From: Martinezella calliandrae
GTDB taxonomy: Bacteria > Pseudomonadota > Alphaproteobacteria > Rhizobiales > Rhizobiaceae
Reading direction: 5' to 3'
Assembly: GCF_030272695.1 (NCBI RefSeq)
Contig: NZ_JARFYN010000013.1
Span: forward strand, 62,001 to 126,000
DNA: 64,000 nt
Part shown: positions 57,889-64,000 of the stretch, piece after piece
How the letters are laid out: each line of letters opens with the position of its first letter
Position numbering within the stretch: position 1 is the first letter of the stretch
Made by a program: the position numbers and the translations under genes
The notes under the pieces: generated by a model
Told to the model about the DNA's origin: nothing
What the model saw: the letters and a program-made list of their open reading frames with translations, nothing else
The model's database searches: none

Positions 57889-58428
57889 TCAGTCTTCCGC
57901 CTTCAAACCGGCTAGGTGCTGGAATTCAGCGACAACCTGGTCGTACACCGACCGTTTGAAGGCGACGATCAAGCCGGGCAGCTCTGCCATCGGCTTCCAT
58001 TCCCAGGCGTCGAATTCCGGCTCGTGGCCGCCCGGCGGCGGGTTGATGGCGATTTCGCTTTCGGCGCCGTCGAAGCGGAAGGCAAACCAGCGCTGGGTCT
58101 GGCCACGGTATTTTCCCTTGAGGCCGATGCCGATCAACTGTGGCGGCAGATCGTAATTGATCCAGTCCTTCGCTTGGGCGAGCAGCGTCACGGACCTCAT
58201 GCCTGTCTCTTCGTAGAGCTCCCGATGGGCCGCCTCCAGCGGGTCTTCGCCTTCGTCGATGCCGCCCTGCGGCATCTGCCAAAGCTGCGGCGAGCCGTCA
58301 TATTCGGAATTACCATCCGGAATACGTTTGCCGGCCCAGACCAGCCCTTCGCGGTTGAGCACCATAACGCCGACGCAGGGGCGATAGGGCAGGTCTTCAG
58401 CTCTGACTGGTCGATGGCTCTTGCTCAT
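57889..58428 (-). CDS. rppH: RNA pyrophosphohydrolase
   Basis: RppH removes pyrophosphate from the 5' end of transcripts and starts RNase E-dependent decay. The 179-residue protein has the Nudix box [22 protein letters not shown] at about residues 55-76 (REL-EE catalytic core) and the family N-terminus [21 protein letters not shown] with QLWQMPQGG. It follows the polysaccharide deacetylase in the leftward block and is its likely last gene. Confidence 0.95.
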   Translation of the reverse strand: MSKSHRPVRAEDLPYRPCVGVMVLNREGLVWAGKRIPDGNSEYDGSPQLWQMPQGGIDEGEDPLEAAHRELYEETGMRSVTLLAQAKDWINYDLPPQLIGIGLKGKYRGQTQRWFAFRFDGAESEIAINPPPGGHEPEFDAWEWKPMAELPGLIVAFKRSVYDQVVAEFQHLAGLKAED

Positions 58429-58444
58429 GGTTATCCTCTAACGA

Positions 58445-59632
58445 TCAGGGATGTTTGGGGTCGTCGGCTAGGGCCGAGACGGCAACGATCTCGATACCGC
58501 GCATGGCTGCTTCCTCGCTCCATTTGCTGATTGCATCAACGCTTTCGTCAAAAGCGGCCGCGACGCCGATCGCCGAACCATTGCGGTGCGCGATGCGCTC
58601 CAGCTCGTCAAGTTTCTTCAGAATGGCGTCCTGCGCCAATTCTCCGTCAAGCTGCACGTCGGCAAAAGCATGCGGCACTTCCAAGGCCTTGGCGATGGTG
58701 CCGGATTTGGACTGCGCCGAGGAGCCGTCATCGAGGAACAGCAAGCCGCGCTTGCCGATATCGCGCATAACAGGTTCCATGGCATCGGCATTCGAAAGGA
58801 ACCGTCCGCCGAGATAGTTCATCACGCCGGTATAGTTGGTGATCTCGCCCATGGCCTTGTGCAGGTCTTCGATGTTCTTGGCTTCGGGCTGGGAAGTCAA
58901 AAGCGTATCCGGCCCGGGATCGTTTCCGGGATAATCGAAAGGCTCGAAAGGCACCTGGAGCAAGATTTCATGACCGCCGCGCCGTGCCTCCTGCACCCAG
59001 CGCTGCAGGCTGTTGCCGGTGGCGGCAAAGGCGAGCGTGATCTCCTCGGGCAGCTTCGCGATAGCCCGCTGAGTGCCGGTCTGGCTGAGGCCGAGACCGC
59101 TGACAACGATGGCAACGCGCGTGCCGCGGGCGCCGGACCAGGGCCGTGCATATTGGTCCATTGGTCTTAGCCCGCTCGGCGCCGTGATTGGCAGTTTGCC
59201 GAAGGGCGAGTCCTCCAGCAGGCTGTCGTTCGGTATTGCAGCTATGCGCGGATCCTGGCCGACCCGATTGGCGTTGATCAGTACCGGGCCGCTGCCGTCG
59301 CGCGAGTTCGGACTGAACATCGTCACGACTGAACCGTCGCTGGTGACAATGCGATGCGTATCGGCACCAGATTGCGGGTCGACCTGCGTCAGGCCCGTTT
59401 GGTTGCTCGCAGCAGGTTTTTCGGCTGCCGTTGCTGGCGGTGGCAGACCCTTTTGGGCTGTCTCGATCGGCGGAGTTTTCTGAAGATTGTCGCGCAGCAG
59501 CGCCGAATAGAGGGAAAAACTGGCGATCGCGATCAGGCAGAAGCCAGCAAGGATGCGCCCAATGGGCGGACGCCGCCGTTCGCGGCCAGGGCCGCGGTTT
59601 TGGCCCAGCGGTGCATGCAAATCCGTTCCCAA
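58445..59632 (-). CDS. Divergent polysaccharide deacetylase family protein
   Basis: The roughly 395-residue protein has one N-terminal membrane anchor (GRILAGFCLIAIASFSLYSAL), a proline/alanine linker, and a deacetylase-like fold: ARPWSGARGTRVAIVVSGLGLSQTGT, LPEEITLAFAATGNSLQRWVQEARRGGHEILLQVPFEP, NYLGGRFLSNADAMEPVM and FLDDGSSAQSK. The family is the divergent (DUF610-type) branch linked by neighbourhood to ctpA and envC; the substrate is unproven. No ATG fits; I use a TTG at 59632, after GGTGGATACGGAC, which gives the family N-terminus GTDLHAPLGQ. A TTG at 59650 is the alternative. Confidence 0.87.
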   Translation of the reverse strand: MGTDLHAPLGQNRGPGRERRRPPIGRILAGFCLIAIASFSLYSALLRDNLQKTPPIETAQKGLPPPATAAEKPAASNQTGLTQVDPQSGADTHRIVTSDGSVVTMFSPNSRDGSGPVLINANRVGQDPRIAAIPNDSLLEDSPFGKLPITAPSGLRPMDQYARPWSGARGTRVAIVVSGLGLSQTGTQRAIAKLPEEITLAFAATGNSLQRWVQEARRGGHEILLQVPFEPFDYPGNDPGPDTLLTSQPEAKNIEDLHKAMGEITNYTGVMNYLGGRFLSNADAMEPVMRDIGKRGLLFLDDGSSAQSKSGTIAKALEVPHAFADVQLDGELAQDAILKKLDELERIAHRNGSAIGVAAAFDESVDAISKWSEEAAMRGIEIVAVSALADDPKHP

Positions 59633-59783
59633 AGTCCGTATCCACCCCAAGCGGGAAGCCGTCTGCCCCAGAGCATTCCGCCTTCATGCGCAGCCATCAA
59701 AGCGGAGAGGACGCTCCAGGTACAAAAAAATCAAGCATGATCCAAAATGATATCGAATAAGATCATACCTATTCAAATAGTTA

Positions 59784-59809
59784 GAGCGAGATGAGATGTC
59801 ATCTCGCTC
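59784..59809. other. Perfect 11-bp hairpin between ctpA and the deacetylase gene
   Basis: GAGCGAGATGA pairs with TCATCTCGCTC around GATG, in an otherwise AT-rich stretch about 150 bases upstream of the deacetylase start. No T tract on either side. It could be an operator or a mRNA structure. Confidence 0.4.
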
Positions 59810-59819
59810 CGGATATGAA

Positions 59820-59848
59820 AGCGCCGGGTCTGTTTCCAGCCCGGCGCT
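59820..59848 (-). terminator. Hairpin following ctpA
   Basis: AGCGCCGGG pairs with CCCGGCGCT around an 11-base loop, read leftwards 6 bases beyond the ctpA stop and followed by TTTCATAT. A fairly strong stem with a short T tract. Confidence 0.7.
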
Positions 59849-59853
59849 ATTTC

Positions 59854-61182
59854 TTACTTGGCGGAAACCGCCTTGTCCGGGTTCGGCGGGAAGGAAGGGT
59901 CCTTCTTTACGCCGCGCAACAGGTCAAGCGCGTAGTTCAGCTGAACATCGTCTTTCGGATCCGGCGGCACATAGGCGGCCGAGCCAGAGCCCTGGTCGGT
60001 TTCGCTCTGGCCTTTGATGTGGCCCGGCAGACTGGATTCGCCTTCGGTCACCAGCTTGCCCTTCAGATCGTCGGGTAGTGGCTCGTCGACTTTGATGTCA
60101 GGCGCAATACCGGTACCCTGGATCGAACGACCCGATGGCGTGTAGTAAAGCGCCGTTGTCAGACGCAGCGCGCCGTTGCCATCGCCAAGCGGGATAATGG
60201 TCTGGACGGAGCCCTTGCCGAAGGACTGAGTGCCGACAACGGTCGCGCGGCGCAGATCCTGCAGGGCACCGGCGACGATTTCCGAAGCCGAAGCCGAGCC
60301 GCCGTTAATGAGCACGATGATAGGCTTGCCATCGGTCAGGTCGCCCGGGCCGGCGTTGAAGCGGCGGGTTTCGTCCGGATTGCGGCCGCGAGTGGAGACG
60401 ACTTCGCCACGCTCCAGCACATCGTCAGCGACGTTGATCGCTTGGTCGAGCAGCCCGCCCGGATTGAGGCGCAGATCGAGGACGTAGCCCTTCAGCTTGT
60501 CGGCCGGGATATCCTTCTTGATCTTGGCAATCGCGGCTTCCAGGTCCGGCGTGGTCTTTTCGGTGAAGGAGATGATGCGGAGATAACCGACATCGCCGCC
60601 TTCTTCGCGAGACTTGACGGCGGCAACGGCGATCACGTCACGGATGATCGTGAGTTCAATCGGCTTGTCGGCGCCCTTGCGCATCAGCGTCAGCTTGATC
60701 GGCGTCTTGACGGCGCCTCGCATCTTCTCGACGGCGTCTTCCAATTTAAGGCCACGCACAGACTGGCCGTCGATGGCTGTAATATAGTCGCCGGCGAGAA
60801 CACCGGCCTTGGCGGCGGGCGTATCATCGATCGGAGTGATGACCTTGACCAGATCGTTATCCATCGTCACTTCGATGCCGAGGCCTCCAAATTCACCCTT
60901 GGTCTGGGTGCGCATGTCTTCGGCATCCTTGGCGTTCATGTAGCTCGAATGCGGATCCAGCGAGCTCAGCATGCCGTTGATGGCGGCTTCGATGAGCTTG
61001 TCCTCCTGGGGCGGCGTGACGTATTGCGCACGCACACGTTCAAAGACATCGCCGAAGATGGACAATTCCTTGTACGTGGATGCGCCCGCGGCTTCCGCCG
61101 GCACCACCGCCGTGTAGATTACGCTCATCGCGGTCGCACCCATCAATGCGCCAACGAGAACAAGAGAAGCCCTACGTATCAT
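59854..61182 (-). CDS. ctpA: Carboxy-terminal processing protease (S41 family)
   Basis: CtpA-type proteases are periplasmic PDZ serine proteases that trim proteins at the C-terminus and in some species regulate murein hydrolases. The 442-residue protein has an N-terminal signal or anchor (RRASLVLVGALMGATAMSVIY), a PDZ domain (IEVTMDNDLVKVITPIDDTPAAKAGVLAGDYITAIDG), the catalytic serine region GGSASASEIVAGAL (residues 296-301) and the lysine K323 in SFGKGSVQ. I start at the ATG at 61182 after GGAAAGG; its start overlaps the envC stop by 11 bases, tying the two. Confidence 0.94.
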   Translation of the reverse strand: MIRRASLVLVGALMGATAMSVIYTAVVPAEAAGASTYKELSIFGDVFERVRAQYVTPPQEDKLIEAAINGMLSSLDPHSSYMNAKDAEDMRTQTKGEFGGLGIEVTMDNDLVKVITPIDDTPAAKAGVLAGDYITAIDGQSVRGLKLEDAVEKMRGAVKTPIKLTLMRKGADKPIELTIIRDVIAVAAVKSREEGGDVGYLRIISFTEKTTPDLEAAIAKIKKDIPADKLKGYVLDLRLNPGGLLDQAINVADDVLERGEVVSTRGRNPDETRRFNAGPGDLTDGKPIIVLINGGSASASEIVAGALQDLRRATVVGTQSFGKGSVQTIIPLGDGNGALRLTTALYYTPSGRSIQGTGIAPDIKVDEPLPDDLKGKLVTEGESSLPGHIKGQSETDQGSGSAAYVPPDPKDDVQLNYALDLLRGVKKDPSFPPNPDKAVSAK

Positions 61183-62638
61183 TGCGTGCCTTTCCAGTGT
61201 CTTTGGAGGTCCACCAAGGTCGAGAATCGACCGGCTTCCCATCTTTTCGAAATTCAATGTAGAGCGTTGGCCGATCCGTTTCCAGCGCCAATGCAGTCGC
61301 GCTCGCGACTCTTTTTTCGCCCATCACAGCGAGCGGCTCGCCAGCGAACATAAATTTGCCGAGACGCGTCTTGATCGCGTCCATTCCCGACAGCACCATG
61401 TGGTAGCCGTCGCCCGTATCCAAGATAACCATCTGGCCGTAGCTGCGAAACGCGCCGGCGTAGACAACCGTCCCGTCGGCAGGAGCGGTGACGAGCGCGT
61501 CGGGGCCGGTCGCGACGGTCATGCCCATCGCCGTATGCCCCGTTCCGTCATCATCGCCAAACTGGCGGAGAATATCACCCGCCACAGGCAGCTCCAATTT
61601 CCGTTTAAGGTCGGAGAACGGATATGCGGGCGTAATGCGGTTTTTATCAGGCACGCCGCTTTCGGCCAGTGCCTTGGCCTGTTCGCGCTGCTGGTCGGTC
61701 ATCTGCTCCCGGAGAGCCTCTTCCGCCCGCGCGGCGGCAGCGGCATCGCGCACAGAACCGATCTGGCTTTCAAGCGACGCGACCAGACCCTCGAGACTGG
61801 TCGCCTGGCCCGCCAATTCTTCGGAGCGCTTGCGCTCGGCATCCAGCTGGGAGGCGTTTTCGTGCGTCTGTTTGTCGTTCTCGGCGATCAAAAGATCCAT
61901 GCGCCGTTCCTCCTCCAGACTGTTGGTCATGGTGGCCGTCAGATCGGCCTTTTCGGCGGCCGTGGCAGCATGCAGCTTGGTAAGTTCGGTAAGGTCGGCG
62001 ATGAGTTTATCCGTCTCCTTGCGCATGCCGGGAACGACGGCGCCAAGCAGGATGGCGCTGCGCACGGAAGCAAGCGCATCGTCCGGCGTTACCAGCAGCG
62101 CCGGTGGCGGGTTGCGGCCCATGCGTTCCAGCGCGCCCAGTACTTCGGCCAGCAGCCCGCGGCGTTCGTGCAACGATTTACGGATATTGTCTTCCTTGAG
62201 CGCGAGATCGGTCAGCTTCTTCTCGCTCTGCTGAATCTTGTGGTCCATATCCCTTCGGCGGGCGGCGCTGTCGATCAGTGCCTGGCGGAGGCTTGCGGTG
62301 CTCTTGTCGAGCGAGGCGATACCGTCTTCCAGTCCCTTCGTCTTGTCGGCGGAAAGGCTGATGGTCTTTGACAATTCCTCGAGCTCGGCTCGGGTCTGAT
62401 CGCGCTTCCGGGCGAGATCTGCCGCCGGGTCGGGCGTTTGCTCTGTCCGCCGCGCCGATGGACTGGAGGCGGGCTGATCGTCCTTCGACCGTGTTGGCGC
62501 GGGTGACGCGCCGCCATATTCCTGCGCCTGGGCTATGTCCCGCAATTGAAGCGGACTTTCAACATAGACACCCACGCCAAGAGACACCGCCAAGGATGGC
62601 AGCAGCAAGCGGGAAAGCATGGGCGGGGTTTTTCTCAT
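61172..62638 (-). CDS. envC: EnvC-type murein hydrolase activator
   Basis: The 488-residue protein has an N-terminal signal segment, a long coiled coil from about residue 75 to 330 (QTRAELEELSKTISLSADKT and similar), and a C-terminal LytM domain (about 365-475). The usual zinc ligands are absent: the HxxxD position reads GHTAMGMTVAT and the HxH position GYHMVLSGM, as in E. coli EnvC, so it probably activates a cell-separation amidase rather than cutting peptidoglycan itself. I use the ATG at 62638; an in-frame TTG at 62665 exists and neither has a strong ribosome site. It precedes ctpA with an 11-base overlap. Confidence 0.9.
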   Translation of the reverse strand: MRKTPPMLSRLLLPSLAVSLGVGVYVESPLQLRDIAQAQEYGGASPAPTRSKDDQPASSPSARRTEQTPDPAADLARKRDQTRAELEELSKTISLSADKTKGLEDGIASLDKSTASLRQALIDSAARRRDMDHKIQQSEKKLTDLALKEDNIRKSLHERRGLLAEVLGALERMGRNPPPALLVTPDDALASVRSAILLGAVVPGMRKETDKLIADLTELTKLHAATAAEKADLTATMTNSLEEERRMDLLIAENDKQTHENASQLDAERKRSEELAGQATSLEGLVASLESQIGSVRDAAAAARAEEALREQMTDQQREQAKALAESGVPDKNRITPAYPFSDLKRKLELPVAGDILRQFGDDDGTGHTAMGMTVATGPDALVTAPADGTVVYAGAFRSYGQMVILDTGDGYHMVLSGMDAIKTRLGKFMFAGEPLAVMGEKRVASATALALETDRPTLYIEFRKDGKPVDSRPWWTSKDTGKARNDT

Positions 62639-62819
62639 CCAGTCGTTTGGGCTCAGCCCCTTCAAATCGCGTGAAACTAAACCGATTTGCCGCGATTATC
62701 CAGGAAGGATCATCAATTTTGCGGCGGGAATCAAAACACGCCTGTGTGAGCGTTCCGTTAACGCAAAATATCCGAACGCCAAACTGTTTTCGAGTGCTTC
62801 CATCTCCTGCGGCGGAACA

Positions 62820-63302
62820 TCAAATCCGATGATAGGGGTGGCCGGACAGAATGGTGACGGCGCGGTAGAGCTGTTCGGCGATGAGAATGCGCACCAGTTG
62901 ATGCGGCCAGGTCATTTTGCCGAGGCAGACGGTGACGTCGGCCTTATCGTAGAGGGAAGGGTCAAGACCATCGGCCCCGCCGATGGCTAGCGTCAGGTCG
63001 CGCTTGCCTTGGTCGCGGAATGTGGCCAACAGAGCGGCGAAGGCTTCACTGTCCAGCGCCTTGCCGCGCTCGTCGAGAAGAATGAGAACGCCGCCTTCCG
63101 GGTGCGCCTTCTGCAACAGGACAGCTTCTTCACGCTTACGCGTCTCGCCGTTGGATGCGCGGCTTTCGGCGACCTCGGTCATGCGCGTCAACTCCAGGCC
63201 GATTGCTGGACCAGCCTTGGCGAAACGGTCGAGATAGCGGGCCGCAAGGTCCTTCTCAGGGCCGGCTTTCAACCGACCCACGGCGAAAAGACCTATCCGC
63301 AT
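62820..63302 (-). CDS. rlmH: 23S rRNA pseudouridine1915-N3-methyltransferase RlmH
   Basis: RlmH is a SPOUT methyltransferase acting on assembled 70S ribosomes at position 1915. The 160-residue protein has VLILLDERGKALDSEAFA, TLAIGGADGL, and the C-terminal MTWPHQLVRILIAEQLYRA with HPYHR at the end, the trefoil-knot signature. I start at the ATG at 63302 (MRIGLFAVGRLKAGPE), preceded by GGGAGCGGGA. It lies 115 bases downstream of rsfS; this rsfS-rlmH pair is conserved. Confidence 0.94.
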   Translation of the reverse strand: MRIGLFAVGRLKAGPEKDLAARYLDRFAKAGPAIGLELTRMTEVAESRASNGETRKREEAVLLQKAHPEGGVLILLDERGKALDSEAFAALLATFRDQGKRDLTLAIGGADGLDPSLYDKADVTVCLGKMTWPHQLVRILIAEQLYRAVTILSGHPYHRI

Positions 63303-63417
63303 TCCCGCTCCCAAGCATATCCGCCGTCATTGCGGCACAGACGTAGATCGTTGCCGGACCATCACATCCGGCGATAAGAAGCCGCCAACCGGGACCGGGA
63401 ATAGAACCTGGAATCGG

Positions 63418-63864
63418 TTAGTGCAGCGTGCCCTCGTCGAGATCAGGCGCTGCCCACATCTTTTCGATGTTGTAGAACTCGCGGATCTCAGGACGGAACA
63501 CGTGAATGATGATGTCACCGGTGTCGATCAACACCCAATCCCCGCCCTCCAGGCCCTCGACGCGGGCGTTGCCCAGACCGTCGTCCTTCAGGTCGGTGAT
63601 CAGATGGTCGGCAATCGCCAGGACATGCCGGTTCGAGCGTCCGGAGACGACGACCATATAGTCTCCAAGCGCGGATTTGCCAGCAATGTTGATGGTGACG
63701 ATATTTTCGGCCTTGGAGTCCTCGAGGCTTGCGAGGACAGTGTGCAGGGCTCGGGCAGCGGCATCGGCGCCACGTTCCGGGCTCTTCGGGATAACGACAG
63801 GCGTTCTTCCCTTGGCGTGTACTGTTGTCAGTGCTCTTCCTTCCTTGAGTAACAGAACATGCAC
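63418..63864 (-). CDS. rsfS: Ribosomal silencing factor RsfS
   Basis: RsfS binds ribosomal protein uL14 and blocks subunit joining under poor nutrition. The frame has LEDSKAENIVTINIAGKSALGDYMVVVSGRSNRHVLAIADHL, then DDGLGNARVEGLEGGDWVLIDTGDIIIHVFRPEIREFYNIEKMW, the full family domain. The ATG at 63864 gives 148 residues but has no ribosome site; a GGAAGGAAGAG lies just before a CTG at 63831 whose product would start LTTVHAKG, so the annotated N-terminal 11 residues are doubtful. It heads the leftward rsfS-rlmH-envC-ctpA block. Confidence 0.92.
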   Translation of the reverse strand: MHVLLLKEGRALTTVHAKGRTPVVIPKSPERGADAAARALHTVLASLEDSKAENIVTINIAGKSALGDYMVVVSGRSNRHVLAIADHLITDLKDDGLGNARVEGLEGGDWVLIDTGDIIIHVFRPEIREFYNIEKMWAAPDLDEGTLH

Positions 63865-64000
63865 ATAGATGATCTGAGTCGATCACGCTACAAAGATAGG
63901 CACCAAAGCATTAAGGTTTCAAGACGTCGGCTGTCACCTATTCGACGTAGAGACAAGGTTTTGTATCAAATTCCCCCTCTTTCGCACCAGATATGGGCAA
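63865..64000. other. Upstream end of the window
   Basis: These 136 bases precede rsfS. In many relatives nadD lies here, but I cannot match any of the three minus-strand frames to its C-terminus, so I annotate nothing. Confidence 0.5.

Noticed and set aside
63497-63512. GGAACACGTGAATGAT in rsfS as parS
   Set aside because: Matches the central CACGTGAA only; the left arm does not fit.

Overview
The window reads as the origin-proximal part of the main chromosome of a Rhizobium-like alphaproteobacterium (Rhizobiaceae). The evidence is the rsfS-rlmH-envC-ctpA-rppH block, the leuS-lptE-holA operon, a giant NAD-glutamate dehydrogenase, the imuA-imuB-dnaE2 mutasome with an alphaproteobacterial LexA box, and above all the ppsR (RP001) / hemE junction. 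That junction is the conserved position of the chromosomal replication origin in this class. GC content is high throughout, apart from a few intergenic islands and one AT-rich orphan gene. No rRNA, tRNA or CRISPR array was seen.

Region 1 (1-20000) is the replication and segregation core. A Tim44-like protein, fxsA and secB precede a leftward operon dnaQ-coaE-aroE-maf and ppsR. At 5643-6034 lies an AT-rich gap with six DnaA-box matches (one perfect) and two GANTC sites; I call it oriC. From there hemE, hemJ, rho, mnmE, mnmG, rsmG, parA and parB all run rightwards, away from the origin. Four parS-like 16-mers sit around this block: inside aroE, two in the mnmE-mnmG gap, and a perfect one inside rsmG. 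Two further degenerate copies lie at 38.9 and 44.4 kb. The leftward leuS-lptE-holA operon follows.

Region 2 (19300-40000) is mostly housekeeping metabolism: yggS, the TrcR-type cell-cycle regulator, acs, an SDH assembly factor, htpX, an rRNA cytosine methyltransferase, a heparinase-like protein with purH, an MFS carrier, NAD-GDH, pyridoxal kinase, beta-carbonic anhydrase, a MltB-type lytic transglycosylase and asd.

Region 3 (40000-51000) is more mosaic: a possible 38-residue gene, dps, an ArsR/SDR pair with TTAGAT operator candidates, two tandem PAP2 phosphatases, leuB and leuD, a truncated IS110-family transposase set in intergenic repeats, a CitE-like lyase whose stop codon lies in a repeat, a DUF1737 protein, an AT-rich orphan frame without a convincing start, and a zincin peptidase.

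Region 4 (50900-64000) holds the SOS-controlled imuA-imuB-dnaE2 operon, the iron-storage pair bfd-bfr behind a palindromic promoter, and a leftward envelope/ribosome block rsfS-rlmH-envC-ctpA-(polysaccharide deacetylase)-rppH.

Two dispersed intergenic repeat families recur. One is a mosaic with GCCCTCGTGGTTCG and GAAGGACGAGGGTGGCC modules; the other is a roughly 100-base element found at 31.0 kb and, inverted, at 57.8 kb. I found no defence island or clearly new system. The best leads are the oriC/parS architecture, the orphan frame at 50.0-50.4 kb, the 38-residue gene and the putative iron operator.
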